From: Casuarina equisetifolia
Lineage: Eukaryota > Streptophyta > Magnoliopsida > Fagales > Casuarinaceae
DNA length: 64,000 nucleotides
Reading direction: 5' to 3'
NCBI GenBank assembly: GCA_028551475.1
Contig: CM052355.1
Span: forward strand, 26,563,580 to 26,627,579
The notes beneath the pieces were generated by a model that worked only from the letters and a program-made list of their open reading frames with translations, was not told the origin of the DNA and ran no database searches. Below, in pieces: positions 50,041-63,389 of the stretch. Within the stretch, counting starts at the first letter, position 1. The number at the start of each line of letters is the position of its first letter. A program made the position numbers and the translations under genes.

Positions 50041-53000
50041 AAGGGAAATTTATATAATGTGAGACTTACGTCACTATTTGACCTGCTTTTTGTCTTGACC
50101 ATGGGTTAATCCATGGGTAATGAGATGGAGCGGTAAAATGAAGATCAAAAGACCTAGTCCGTAATGAGGTATCACTCTTAAAATTTGAGCTTTAGTAATA
50201 TATTATAAAAATCATTTCTAGTTAAAAGTTTATTGAGTAGTTTTTTTTTTCATTATAAGATTTAAATAATGAGTTTTACACCACTATTTAATGATTATTT
50301 CTTTCTCCCGCCCGTCATAACCATGACACTTACAAACTGACTGCATAGTCGATGATTGTCTTTTTCTTAGCTCTACTGTGGATTTATTCGCAAATTTTGA
50401 TCCTGCCTCAACTGTTTTCTTGTTTTCTTCATCGTAACTGGCCTCCACAAAAGCCAAAAGCAGATGTCATGCCAATGCCTATCTTGGGGTCTCTCATAGT
50501 TGTCATGGCCCTCAGGGCAAAGGCAAGTGGCCTCCACCACAAGTTGAAAAGTTCAACCCCTTTTGTTTTCTTTTTAGTTTATTCTCTCTTAGTCTAGGGC
50601 AACTCTAAACAAGGTCAAGATAAGAAATCTGCAATTTCACTACGTTGGTCTACTTCGTTACATTCCTATCAAACTGTGGCAGTCCACTGGCGCAATTGAC
50701 TGTTTCTTGTTCCTTACTCCTTGACCATTCTTCATCTGAAAAAACCGACTCACTAAACATGTCAAACCTGAATGCATATCTGCATCAGCCTGCTCCTGTC
50801 AATTATGGTTGAAATATGTCAATTTCAGAGCCGTAGACAGTGCTCAGAACACCATGTTGGAAAAGAAAAATGGTGGACTTGTTTCAAGGTCACCATTACA
50901 GATTAATTACTTGTTATGCAATGTCAAAACCCCCATTGATAATCAAGAAACAATATTTGTTTATGTTTTGACTTTCTTAGAAGTTATTGGAAAGTCTATT
51001 TGTTCAACCTGAAAGCTAATTTAAGAATTATGAGACACACATTATTTGATAATCCACTCCTTTACCACTCAAGTTGTCACCAACTTATAAGGGGTGTTAG
51101 ACAAGAACTTGAATTTTAATATTTTATTAGAAAGTTCATTTTCTAACTCAAAAATTAGTTTCACGTGGGACACAATGCTTTTTAACTGAAGTAAAGGTAA
51201 TGTAAGGACAGGAAATGAACATATTCAAGAGTATGCATTCCAACTGCGTCGGTCGCTGTCCTTGGTAGCGTTTGCTGACTCCTGCGCCTTGCAATTATCA
51301 TCGGGAGTCAATCGAACTGTACTCTTTTATGATAGACTTGCAAGTTCTTCAATTAGGGCTTGGAAATGTCAGATGAATATTGAATCCATTGACTTTAACG
51401 TTTGATATGCTTCCTTAAATGTCTTTTGATAATATTGGCGTTCTTGGTGAAGATTTATTATGAAATTTAATCTTATTTGTTGATGCAGTTGGTGGGAGGC
51501 ACAGCATTTTAGTCCTTCTGGACAGCAAGACAAGTGCTTTTATGGGCAAAACGGATCAGGGGCTTGTAGTATTCTCTCTTCCATAAATGTTTTAAGGTAA
51601 TCACAAGGTATAGGAAGATTTCAAGGAAATATGGATAAGTGGTGCATAATCAGCAGAAAAGAGAACTATAGAAATAACGTGGCCCAATCAAATTAATAGT
51701 GTGTCGGTTCCAAACACTTCATGGACAACCATTTTCTTCTTCAAATGCTATTACTTGAAGTTGAACTTATACCGTTGGTAAATAATTATTTGTAGAAATG
51801 AGGAATTGTATAATAAATAGTTTTATAAAATTGGTGTTCATATATGTTTTGTATTCTAACATCAATATTCACGGTCACTAAAATTCAATGTTTTTCTCAT
51901 ATTATCAATATACTAACTTATTATACTCTTTATGCGTGAAAATATTTTCTTTTTTTAAAAACGATAATTAACAATATAAAATGGAAAAGTATAAAAATGA
52001 AAAAGAAAATCCTTCATAGTGCATAAAGGTTTATCTTGCCGTGCTACATTCATGAATTTACTGAGAGAAAAAAATCTCCTCAGGTGATTACAAACTCTTT
52101 TTTTTTTTGTTTCTTGAATAGTTATGTATTTTTTTATATTCCAAAATTCATAGTACAAATGTTTCTCTACCTTTCTCGTAAGGGGGAACCAACTACATAA
52201 AGTTGAGGTAGAGATGGTAAAGCTTGTACTAGGTATCCTGTCCCTCCTCTAGCAGAGACAAGTCTTGGTTCTCCTGCACCAGTTGCCGTCGCCGTCCCCA
52301 TGACCATGAGGTGAATGCAGTGTCTTTGCTTTACCCCTGTCCGTTTGTCTTGGGTCAGAGACAACCAGCTCAAGTCCTAGGAGGTCTTCAAGGTATTGGG
52401 CCAGGTTTCTACGTACAAAAGACCCATCGACCTTAAACTCAACAACCATCTTGTTCCTATCTTCTTGCCTCCCACTTGCCCGCTTGGAAACTCACCTAAC
52501 CAGGCTGCAATGGCAGCCCCATCCACGTGGAGGGACCTTTTTTTCGGCTTTTCTGGGCTAAGCAGCAAGTCCATTAAGTTAAACAAACCAGTATGTCTAG
52601 CTTGATCAGAGAGTTCATTGAAAAGTATGGTACTTTTTTTTAGATACAATCCTGTGATTTGGTCTCATAATTATTCTTTCAAACTTGCTTCATATCGTCG
52701 TTTTTTACCCGGCAATTACCCACTGAAAGGTGATCGTACGTTCCTGAGTTTCTTCAGTTACTCTGGTGAATCATGGAGCGGCAAGTTTGAAATAGAACCC
52801 AAAGACAATGCCACGTGAGTTTGACTTTCGTGATATTTTTTTTTTATCTTTTAGTACGTTGGGCCATATTGTTTTATGGAATTTGTTGGGCTGTCTACAA
52901 ACTTTCGGCTATGATACGTTTCTATTTGTTTTGCTTGTGAGAAATAATAGGTGTCATCACCATGATCAATGGTACGCAAGCTGCTAATCATCAATGGTCC

Positions 53001-55372
53001 CATTGAACATAATGAATTTGTACGAAAAAGTGTTAACAACTAAAGAGAAAGAATCATGCTCAATTCAAACTTATAAGATATTAGATGGAATGATTTATTT
53101 TTTTAATAAACTATATTTCGAAGCTATTATATTTCAATGTAGAAATTAACAAAATAATTTACAAAAAAAATGTTGTGAATGTGTATTCGAAGCACCTTGT
53201 TTCTATTGAATGATAGTGCATGGATCTTAAGCAAATTTCTTGGTCAAATTCATATTGTCCTCCATAAATATCACGTACCATTATGTATTAGAAGATCTAA
53301 AGCTCAACTAATAAATTAGAGGATTCTTCTTCATTTAAACTTTATCTCATAATCATCTTTTTTGTGTGCGACTCATAGTCTCCAACAACAACTACATCTA
53401 GTTAGGCTAATATCTCAGAGTTATGACAAGAGACTTTTCCAACAATTGATAACCAAAATGCTACGCAACTAAAAGTGATTATGGCAGAATCTTGATAGTT
53501 ATCCATTTGTATCAAAGACTAATGTCGTGAAGCTGACAATCCTAAAGCAGAAAGGAAGCTGTAAAAGTAAACTAGCTTTGGAGAACTTTTGCGTTGCGTG
53601 ATTTCTGGTAAAGAATTCAATTGCATACTTGATCAATGTCAGCCAGATTTCGGACTGGATGCTATGCCTCAAGAAACAAATGGTGTCCCTTCCATCTTGG
53701 CTTTTGCAATTGCTTCTGGTCCGGCCAACGAAGTGGGATCACATATTAATCATTTTGTTAACTAGGATTTCAAATCAGACCTTTTCTTTTTGTCACTTTT
53801 ACTATGATCATTTGAACAACTAACTAGTCTGGTTATCTTGTTAAAGCAGTATTTCTCATCATTCTCTTTTATCTTCTCTTTCAGATCTTCGGCTTTGGCA
53901 GATATTTTCGGACATTCTAGACATGAATAAGAAAAGGGTATGTAAAGACCTTGTTTTTAGCTGACCATAGATACCCTGTCCACTGAGAAAAAGCTGAGCC
54001 TAGTTCCATCTTTGAAGAAGTTATTGATGGCGTTAGTCATTCTAGTTATAAAGGCTCGTATTTTTAGAGAAAATTTGTCCATGATTGGCATTATAAATGC
54101 CATCCTAGTATGTTTTCGATGTTTCAGAAATGGCAAGGAAGTAAACACAGAAGTACAGTGATCATAGTTGGTTATAGAACCAGATCATCAAAATGTGTTC
54201 AGGCACAATTGATATTGGTTCACACAAGTTTTATTGCTTTGAATAGAATAAGCTAATGGCAATAGATTCAGTTCCACAAGTATGTCACATTGAATTAGGT
54301 TAGGCTTCCTGCTGTTAACCCATTAATAATTGTGATGTGCCTCAAGCTAACCCAATTAATATCAAGGGGTTGAATATTAAAACAAAACCTCAATCCAATA
54401 ACTTTGGTAACTTTTCTGAAGAATCATGCTGAAAATGTTCTGAGAAATACTAAAACTTCTGCTGCATTTAGATTGATTAGGTGATGATAAAGGGAAATCC
54501 ACCCAAATGGGTTCACAAAATGGCACAACAGGTTTTTCTTCTCAGGTAGGTAGGCAGTCGGGGTCGAATTCGCCCTGTAAAGGTTTTGTTAAGAATCTTT
54601 TGGTCTGGGAAACAGTACTAAATTGTTATAGGTAATCTATGGTGGAGTAATTTTAAAAGCTTACGTTCTGGACGCAATCTCCTACCGTCTCATATTAAAA
54701 AATACCAGCACCACACCTGCGAGTCCCATATTGGTGAACAAGAATTGCTATATTTTCTGGACCAACTGAAGAAGATAGACACCTGAGATAACGTTCGCAA
54801 TCCTTTATGTAGTTTATGCCTAGCCTGTTTTGAAAAAGTGCGTGGTTGATTGAGTTTCACCAGGCCCTACCCCAAGTCCATGTCGGGTAGCACATTTTCA
54901 TCCCCAAAAGCAACTGGTGAAATTTCCTGCGGTCGCATGTGGACCTAACATTGAATCAGTTCAGGAGGCTAAGGCGGTCAGCTTTGCTGAAATAATTAGT
55001 TCTTTTTTCCTCATGGACTCATTTAAGGAGATGGTTGAAAGGTAACTCCCAACGAAGAAAATGGGTGCTAATGCTGTGTGGAAATCCTCATCTCTTTTAA
55101 CAACAAAGGTCAACCCTTCTCCTTCTATATAATTTGTTTTCTCTTGCACGTTCTCGCTCTCTCTCTCTCTCTCTCTTTCTCAACCTAGTGTTTCTGCTGC
55201 AACTGCTAATTAACTTCCTCTCCCCACCTGGCCCACCCTGAGATTGTACAACATGAATACCTTTTTTCCCTATCTTTAATCATTTCTCCGTTATAAATCC
55301 TTCTTTGTATGAGCTTCCTCAACCTTGGCAAGACAAATCTAGTCTCTCTTTTATTTATTTCTTGTTAGATTC
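50041..55372. other. Gene-poor intergenic region upstream of VUP
   Basis: Short open frames occur (50352-50597 plus, 52377-52649 minus, 52618-52818 plus) without convincing domains. The segment 52700-52815 (+) has protein-like text (GDRTFLSFFSYSGESWSGKF) followed by a possible donor, AC|GTGAGT, but no partner exon was found. A (TC)n tract at about 55155-55176 and pyrimidine-rich text mark the VUP promoter and leader. Confidence 0.45.
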
Positions 55373-56142
55373 ATGGAGAATTCTTTGAGTTCATGTATGA
55401 ACAAAGATGTTGCTCCTCAAGGAACTACAGACAGTCCTGAGGAGAGTGGTTGGACTACGTACTTGGAAGATCTCTCCAGTTATAGAGAACACAGTTCCTC
55501 TTCTGGTTTTGGTAGTTCTTCTTTGGTCTCTGATGCTGCTTCTTCAGCCGCCTGGAAAATCTCCCATGACAATCTGAAGCCTCCTAACAGGTTGCGTTTC
55601 AAGAAAACAAGAACCAAAGTAATCTCTGTGGATGATTCTTTGGAGGATACTGCTAGCTCTCCAGTTAATAGTCCCAAGGTCAGGAGAAACCTCTTGATAC
55701 CTTCTTTTCCTTCCTCATATTGCAGATATTTTCTGTGTTGACTTTCTTTTTCCTTTTCCATTTAGATTTCGTTTCTTTAGCCAATACTTTCCCTCAACAA
55801 ATTTTTGTGAATAGGTTAGTGACTCGGAACCAGTTCATATGACTTCTAGAAAGGCGCATGATCATGTAATTAGTTCTCTGGTATTCATCTTTCCTTGCTT
55901 TTAAGGTTTTTTCAAACAGGAAATTTTCTTGGGAAGAAGATTGTTTGATGTTAGAACCTAATAATTCTTTCTGGGTTCTGATGATTTTGTAGGGAAAGGG
56001 TACTTTAGAGCATTATCCAGAACTGCAGGCAGATGAAAGAAGTGAAATGAACTTTGGTGGGAAGAACAACGATTGTACAGATTTAAGGAAGAGAGGGCTG
56101 TGCTTGGTTCCTTTGTCGGAGCTGGCGAATTATTTTCGTTGA
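55373..56142 (+). CDS. VUP1: Vascular-related unknown protein (VUP1-like)
   Basis: Small plant-specific protein; VUP1 of Arabidopsis is linked to xylem development and hormone signalling, with unknown biochemistry. Exons 55373-55678, 55815-55865 and 55993-56142 (AAG|GTCAGG, AATAG|GTTAGT, CAT|GTAATT, TGTAG|GGAAAG, all phase 0) give 168 residues. Diagnostic blocks: EESGWTTYLEDL (23-34), SSSLVSDAASS (48-58), a basic FKKTRTKVISVDDSLEDTAS (76-95) and the C-terminal LRKRGLCLVPLSELANYF (150-167). The remainder is Ser-rich and probably disordered. No signal peptide, membrane helix or known fold is seen. The start codon precedes the first conserved block and follows a TC-rich leader. The match to the VUP family is by recalled motifs; which member is closest is unsure. 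Confidence 0.82.
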
Positions 56143-56273
56143 TTCCATTGTCAGTAAAACATCTCTCTCCCTCTCCCTCTCCCTCCCGCCGTTCATGTAA
56201 ACAACTTCAAGGAAAAGTACAAAGAAACTTCCTGTCAACTAGTTGATTATCCTGTGTGCTAAGCTCATCTCTG

Positions 56274-56320
<47 letters not shown>

Positions 56321-58377
56321 CTTATCTGTGAATTGCACTGAATATTGTCGATATCTTCTGTGTTTGTATCCACAGATAGCAACTAAGACAATGAATTTAT
56401 CTCAAAGCATGTGGATATCACTTTCATTGACAGCAGTTAGTTAGGGGCCTTTCGACGATTGCTAACAATGAATACCCAAATGAGTTTTATGGCAGAAGAT
56501 ATCGGCAGGTAAAGATAAACAAGTGACAGGCTAGGCGTATCTTACTAGTCCGTACGTCCAATGTCAAGGCAACACTTTCCTCTTTAGTGGCGGCCTGACA
56601 CAGTCCTTAAATTACTGGGTTTGATGATCATCAATGGGAATTTGTGTATCTACCTATCTCTGTTAATGATGACTCTGATGTCATATTTACAGTGATGATA
56701 GAGCTATTGTGGGCGTTGTTCTTGGAAGCTCCAAAGTCAGGTCTAATAGTCTAGTTACGAGGAATCGCCTCTAAAGATAATTCCCAGACAACCAAAAACT
56801 ATCATAGAAAGGCTGGTTAACGCTGAAGGAAAGATACCTAAAGTTAATGGAAAAGCACTACTCAAAACGAAGAACATGAGCTTAAGAAGAAGAAGAATAA
56901 ATGACTGGTGAGCCAGTATGTTGCAGGCCTTGCGGCATTCTTCTGTCATTTAAAGTAAGCAAACATGTGAATTATTTCGATCATGAAGAATAAAGTCTCT
57001 TAAACATATTGTTTTAGGTAATGCCTCCCACCACCACCACCACCTTTTTTGGTTCCCTTATATACTCTCCCTTATATATACTCTTTGCTAACTTAGGAAA
57101 ACATTGACCCCTTATCAGAAGATACACTAGGCTTAGTTTATTCAATATATGCTAATGGTGTTTACATTATGAATCATTGCACAGATTATTCAAGTGGGCA
57201 TGAGAATCACAGAGGGACCCAAAAGGATATAAGTTCCCTGTACCTTCGAAGAAAATAATAAACAAACTATAGAAATGGAAAAAGTAAAAGGAAAAGTAGA
57301 TTGATAGCTTTTAATATAACTCCAGCTCCAACCTCCGGCAGGCCATTCAATAAAAAAAATTTCAGATGAAAGACCCCTCCATGTGCACGGGCATTTAAAG
57401 GCTGGTGAGCACAGAAGAGCACTCAGAGTTGTTAGCACATCCAGCAAAACCCGACCATTTATTCCTCTCGTTGACTCTTCTGATCAGTTTCTTTTAGACC
57501 CTCTTTCTTTCTATATCGAAGAATGTCATTTACATAAGAGTTTTAATTTCCCTAATGTGCTCCGTTGATTATTATCTAATTAGACTACAAGTTGAACTTG
57601 TCCTGTGGCTCAGGCACGGCTCATTTCATACACCAACGGTCCCTAGCACAAAAATAAATAAAGAAAGAAAAATAGAGTTGTTTAGAGTATTGATTAGATT
57701 ATCAAATATACTTTTATTAATTTAAAGTCTTAATATAACGGGGAATTTAGGCCAAGTTGAAAGTTCCTGCTTTATTTCGATCTAAGGGAGAATTATTGGT
57801 CTGAACTGGCTAAGGTGATTTTTGTCTCTATCCTTCAACAAAAGGGGCTGTTGATAGAACTCGATATCAACCATCTTCCCAATCATTGTCAAATTGAATA
57901 TGAGGAATTCGACGGCAAATGAGAGCACCTTCTCAAGCTAAAACTGATATGGGGAATTACAAATTAAACGAAACCAGAATCGTTTCAAAAAGTAATGAAT
58001 AAAATTCCCCAAAAATATATGTTCTTAATCAACCCCAACTTTGGCTAAAGATTCCCAAACTGCATCAAATCTATGTGTCTAAATCAATCGTTATTGATCA
58101 AGAACTCCCCCTTCGATAACATGGCCACCGACTGTCTTATTAGTTAATAGAAGTTAATCATTTATGCCTTTCAAATCAATTATACATGAAGATATAGCAA
58201 TCCCTTTTTGACATGATCTTTGATTACCATGTACGACATTTCGGGTCAGCGTCATCGCTCCAAAGGATTTGAGCGGGAGATAGTGGGTAACCGTAAGACT
58301 AAACTCTCACAACTCAGATAGCTGGATTAGACTCACGAAAAATGTGCAATAATGCTAATTGCATAAGTATTAGCAGC
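56143..58377. other. Intergenic downstream of VUP
   Basis: This holds the 3' part of the VUP transcript, a (TC)n microsatellite at 56273-56319 and a CCACCACCACC stretch at about 57030. No gene was recognised. Confidence 0.5.
56273..56319. repeat. (TC)n microsatellite
   Basis: A nearly pure TC tract of about 45 bp, with one interruption near its start, lies 130 bp after the VUP stop codon. Confidence 0.9.
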
Positions 58378-58500
58378 TAAATAAAAGACAGATTAGTGAC
58401 TTCAAATCAATTAGCATCCAAATAAAAGACAGATTATTGACTTCAAATCAATTAGCGGCCAAATAAAAGACAGATTAGTGACTTCAAATCAATTACTAGC
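58378..58500. repeat. Minisatellite, three copies of 41 bp
   Basis: AATAAAAGACAGATTA(G/T)TGA followed by CTTCAAATCAATTA begins at 58380, 58421 and 58462, so the period is exactly 41 bp with few differences. Confidence 0.92.
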
Positions 58501-60555
58501 CCCAGTTAGGTGGCCAACCACATAGTTAACCACCACTAAGGTTCATCTGATGCTGGATTTCCAACATAAAAGTCTCCCTTCAGCTGTAGCAATTCATCAG
58601 ATATGCTCACCTTTTATCTCCCTCTCTGTGTGTTTATGGGTGGGCATAATGAGTTGGACGATTCTATGTGCAGGATTATGAGTAGACATATGAACAAAAA
58701 AGGAAACAGAAAAAGAAAGATAAACTAGTCAAGGAGTGCTTATGAGAAAGTTTTAGTGAGTATGTTATAGTATCAGAATCATAAGGGGTCCAGTAACGAT
58801 GCAAAACATGCCCAAATCCTTACATTAAGCAGAAAGTAATTGATTAGGCTGCCCTGATACACTACATACTCGAATTATTGGAGGTGCTTTCGGGTATTAC
58901 TGCTGTACCCTTCTATTGGAGAAAAAGACATTCTTTTGAAAAATAATTTAATTAGGTGTAATCATGTGGAGGTAGGAGAAAAGTGACTGCCCCAAACAAT
59001 ATCTTAATTTCTGCTGTCACATCATTATCTAATGTAGTGTCCCTTCTCAACTGTTTGATTAGATACCATAATTTATCTCTTTATCAACACATGTCGGCCT
59101 TGGTGATGCGCCGTTGAGATACCTTCATCCCTTGAACAAGACTCAACGGGTTCATGTCATATTCCCATTTTGTCTGCAATTACTGTTGATGACTTCAGCA
59201 TTGAGTTTGTCTCGAAGGCACCAAAAGACAATTAAAAGAAGTAGAATAAAAAAATAATAGTAAACATGTTTTTGAGCTTTCTGGTTCATGAACATGTTTT
59301 TGATGGGCAAGAAAAGGGAGGGATTTGGCCTCCAAATCTTCCCCGAAATGGGAGGTTCTGACAGTGCCTTGACTTTCCATGATAATTGAGAAAAGGAGTA
59401 GAATTAGGTGAATCCCAGATTTGATTATTGTCTTTTTGTGCCTTCCAACAGGCTGGCGTCGCATACCAAGAAGAATTGGTATGAATATTCCAAGAATGGT
59501 TGGCTAATGGACGATGCCTAAAGCCTTCCCTTCCATGACGATGGCTATGCGTGATTGCCGGGAGCGGCGAGTCGTTCACTTGGGCGGCCAGCAAGAGTTG
59601 ATAGAACGGCCATGGCTGTGTATTCTATAGCCCACCAAAAAGAGTGAATAAAGGTTGATTGATAAGCATGTGCAAGAGGTTGAACTCCTTTGTAATTTGC
59701 CTTGACTTTTAGAGGAGACATGTTACTAAAGCCCCGTGACAAGAGAAAGAATGCTTGTGGACTTGGAGGTCCCGTGAGCGGCTGGAATTCTGGTCATTTA
59801 TTGCAACAATGCGTCATTCTTGAAGTCATAAGAAAGTTTATAAAAGATTGATTTCATTCCGTAAAACAAATCAAAATAATTGAAAACTTGTATGTTCAAT
59901 GTATATGTATTTGAAAAATTAGAAAATTATATTTGATTTGATGTAAGGTCGTGAATGATGTTATTATATAGGTGTACTCATAATTTTATCTTGCATTGTG
60001 AAAGAAGAAAGTCTTATATCAAAAGATAATTAACTTTAAGTGATATTTAAATATAAAAAATATTTTTACAACTCATAAATTGGCTTTGAAATTAAACATT
60101 GAATTATATAATATAATATGAAAATATAGGTTAATCTATTTCAACTTTTCTTCCAATTTTGAGCCTCTATGATATATTTGGTATACAAAAAAATATTCAT
60201 TCTATTCTATTTAATAAACCGATATATATTTAGTATATAAGAGAATTTTAAGGATAAAAATCTTATAAATATATTAATTTTAAAAAATATTTAAATATAA
60301 AAAATATTCTTTCAATTCATAAACTAGTTTTTAAATTGAAACTTTAAATCCATCTAATATGTATAGATAACCAAGATAGATATAAATCTTTCCTAAAAAA
60401 ATAAGAAAAAAGAGTTGAAACCAACTTTTCCCGTGAAAAATCCCCCCTTTTTACTTGCAAACAACTTATGCAGACCTCTACATTTGCCGGCCATCAACAG
60501 CATAGAATCACCTTACAAAATCCCATATCTCTTTTTAAAAATGAGGGAGAGAGGC

Positions 60556-60587
<32 letters not shown>

Positions 60588-62798
60588 AATGGTTCTTAAA
60601 TCAATCATTTGGTAGAATCAGACAGTGCTTATTATAATGATAGTAGGTTAAGAATATGCATTTCGTCTCCAAATTCTGCATTCTAGTCTGTTCAAAGAAG
60701 TTTGGTCCATTTCTACAACCTTCAATATTCCTCTTTTTGGTTAAGCTTACACCTTCAACTAATCGTCTTCAAGTTTAGTGCTATCTTTTCTCATTTTAAA
60801 AGTCACACTTTAAGGTTCAACCTATCATCGGGCACAAAGTAGAACTCATCTATTCGTTCGGTTACATATAATAATAAACAAATAGAGTGGTGGAAGTAGG
60901 CACAAGATCTGGTCTACATTCAACCCCCAACAACAAAGACTGACGCCCTATTGTGGGGCTTAAATTTTTGAAGCCAAAGACCAGATCAGGTCGTATTACG
61001 TATTGAATAAGAATCAAAGAGGTATAATCTTAGTCACCCACATAATGATTTAACCATCAAGGACGAAATCCCCGAAATCCTTAAGCGTGCTTGAGGCCTT
61101 GATATCTTTCACAATCACAAGATATACTTATATTTATGAACAAGATTCTAACATTTCTTACTCAGTAAGACATTAATGAAACAAATGGCACAAAATTTTG
61201 TAGATGTCCATCATTATTTAATCACCAAAGACCAAGTATAACCAAATCAATGCAACTTTTACAATCACAAGATATACGTATATACATAATAAATTATGTC
61301 CAATAAACATTGATCACATCTTTCAATTTAATTATCCAAGATGTAATTTGAATATAAACAAGATAATTTATTTAATATACAATCACTAGATTTATTTTTC
61401 TTTTTATATGTATGTGTACATGTATATATATATCTAGATAGTTGAATCTTACAAATCTCTTAATGATTGAATGGTGATTTCATTATCCATTCTTTTTTTA
61501 TAAATAGAAAATAGAAAATTTTGGTTAAAGTCATTCAAAAATACTAATTCTGATAGTGATTCTCCCCTCTATGCTGAATGTTTAAGAAACAATTTAACCC
61601 CTTCGCTCTAATTGGGACGTAGTGATACTTTGTCAACAAGTTACGGCCGGCCATAAATGGTTCAAGCCTCTCTTACACGCAAAGGCACATGCACACAAGA
61701 AAATAATGGTCATCCTTGATTACTTCTTTCAAGAATATCGGTCAGAACGTAAATGGTTCACTTTTCATAGAGAACTTTGAATTTCACCATTGAAATCTGG
61801 CACCCAAAACGAAACCCATAATTGTCGTTCTCTAGATTCTAAGCTCAAAATCTTATGACCAATGAAGACCCCAGAGAATGAAGCTGATGACATTATCTTA
61901 AGGTCGATCCTATTCCACCATAGATGGCTTGGCATTTTACTCTTCAAGCGTGATCAATGGAGACTACTTGATGGGTGTTTGGACGAAGGGAAAGTCTATA
62001 AAATATTTGAAGCAAACCCAATGGAACTCTATTGGGTCATTCGATGTTGAAGGCCCATGGAAAAAAAACACTTTGATCCATGAAGCGTTATTTGTCCTTT
62101 AGCCTTAGGCAGCGGTCTTTGTCCTTTGCAAGTGCCTATCAGCATCGTGTTTGGAAAGAAATAGATGGGGCACATTAAGGAGCGGGAAACGACAGAAAAT
62201 GGGATAACATCAAGGGAAAATTTGTCAAAGACAAATCAAGATACCAAATCTGGCCCATTTGATTCGTCGTTGTTTGTTAGTATTTTTGTAACTTTTATCA
62301 AGTCTCCATGTTCCATCTTTTTGTCACCTTAGTTCCTGTATAAGCCAATCTATTGATCTTAGTCCATGTATCCAAAGTTCTTAGTCCACAAACAAAAAAA
62401 AAAAAAAAAAACTACTCTCTTGTTCCCTTTCTAGGCTATTCCACCAACCTAAAAGTTATTTCCTTCTCTATTTACTCTCTACTACTAATAATGAGATATA
62501 AGAAAACTTTTTTTTATTTTTTATTTTTATTCTTCATCAAGGTTTACTTGTAACTTAAACTTAAGAGTATCAGTTCATCTCAATTTTTAAGTCATGTAAA
62601 AATATAATTAATATTCTTCATACGAATCTTTCTTAGCATCTCAATTATACTTGAAGAGAATTTTATAAAGTTTTATTGACAAACGAAAACTTAATAATTG
62701 GATTCTTCTAACATAAAAACCATTTAAATGAAATCAAACCTTGTTTATATATATAGCTCTTTAGAATAAAACACGAGGCTTTGCAAGCCCAACAACTA
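58501..62798. other. Gene-poor, very AT-rich intergenic region
   Basis: A duplicated phrase (ATATTTAAATATAAAAAATATT with flanks) occurs at about 60042 and 60288. An (AG)n tract lies at about 60554-60581, a TA-rich stretch near 61405-61440 and poly(A) near 62393-62410. Short open frames around 59195-59742 (minus) show no known domain. Confidence 0.5.
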
Positions 62799-63371
62799 CT
62801 ATATCTTGAGTTTGGTCTCGCACATGGTTTCAACACGCATAGAAGGAACAAATACAGATGTCTTACACCTATTATGAACAGTAGCATCCAACTTGATGAG
62901 CTTGAGCATCTTCACCTTCCCATGCAAATCCGCTGATGAAGTCAAATTGATGCTCCCAGCTTGTAAATCGCTAACAAAATGAGGATTCGAGAGTATCTTA
63001 AAGGGCATAAGTCTAACAGAAGTCGTCGCGTTAAGCTTGTCCCGTGCCGGGACATATTGTTCGTGGATCGGAGCTTCCCCGACCACGTCCCCATAGTACT
63101 CGACAGAGGCGGTCGTGTTCTGATACTTGAAGCTTCCATGGTTGTCGTTCTCGATCGTAATAACCATGCCCAACGTGACTGTTGATGCATTGGGGTGCAT
63201 CCAGAGACCAATGTTTTGCAGACCTTCAATGTCGAGGGTGATGAAGGGGTCTTTTGGCTTGAAGACGGTGAAGGCCAAGGTTATCACTACAACTGCGACG
63301 ACCACCAAGGAAACTGCCGTTACTCCACAGCATATTTTGAGACCTCTACGAGAAGTTCCGGCAACAGCCAT
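62799..63371 (-). CDS. LEA_2 / NDR1-HIN1-like membrane-anchored protein
   Basis: Single-exon gene of 190 residues. Family members (LEA_2 domain, including NDR1 and HIN1/NHL proteins) are anchored by one N-terminal helix and expose a beta-sandwich domain to the apoplast or vacuole; they act in defence and stress. Visible: a short basic N-terminus (MAVAGTSRRGLK), a hydrophobic helix at about 17-37 (LVVVAVVVITLAFTVF), the FKPKDPFITLDIEGLQN motif, then VTLGMVITIENDNHGSFKYQ and ASVEYYG, which correspond to the core LEA_2 strands with the NPN-type segment replaced by END. N-x-S/T sites at 61, 85, 114 and 142 would suit a lumenal or extracellular domain. The frame extends six codons upstream (MCQFGN, from 63389), but the MAVAG start looks like the family's usual one. 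Intact. Confidence 0.92.
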   Translation of the reverse strand: MAVAGTSRRGLKICCGVTAVSLVVVAVVVITLAFTVFKPKDPFITLDIEGLQNIGLWMHPNASTVTLGMVITIENDNHGSFKYQNTTASVEYYGDVVGEAPIHEQYVPARDKLNATTSVRLMPFKILSNPHFVSDLQAGSINLTSSADLHGKVKMLKLIKLDATVHNRCKTSVFVPSMRVETMCETKLKI

Positions 63372-63389
63372 GTTCCCAAATTGACACAA

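Noticed and set aside
50352..50597. Open frame with PMPILGSL and a hydrophobic start, vaguely like the N-terminus of a CYP78A cytochrome P450
   Set aside because: No proline-rich hinge, no haem-binding or other P450 motif downstream, and the match needs gaps; probably chance.
52377..52649. 90-codon minus-strand open frame
   Set aside because: Starts inside A/T-rich text, has no recognisable domain, and the overlapping plus-strand frame is equally long and equally featureless.
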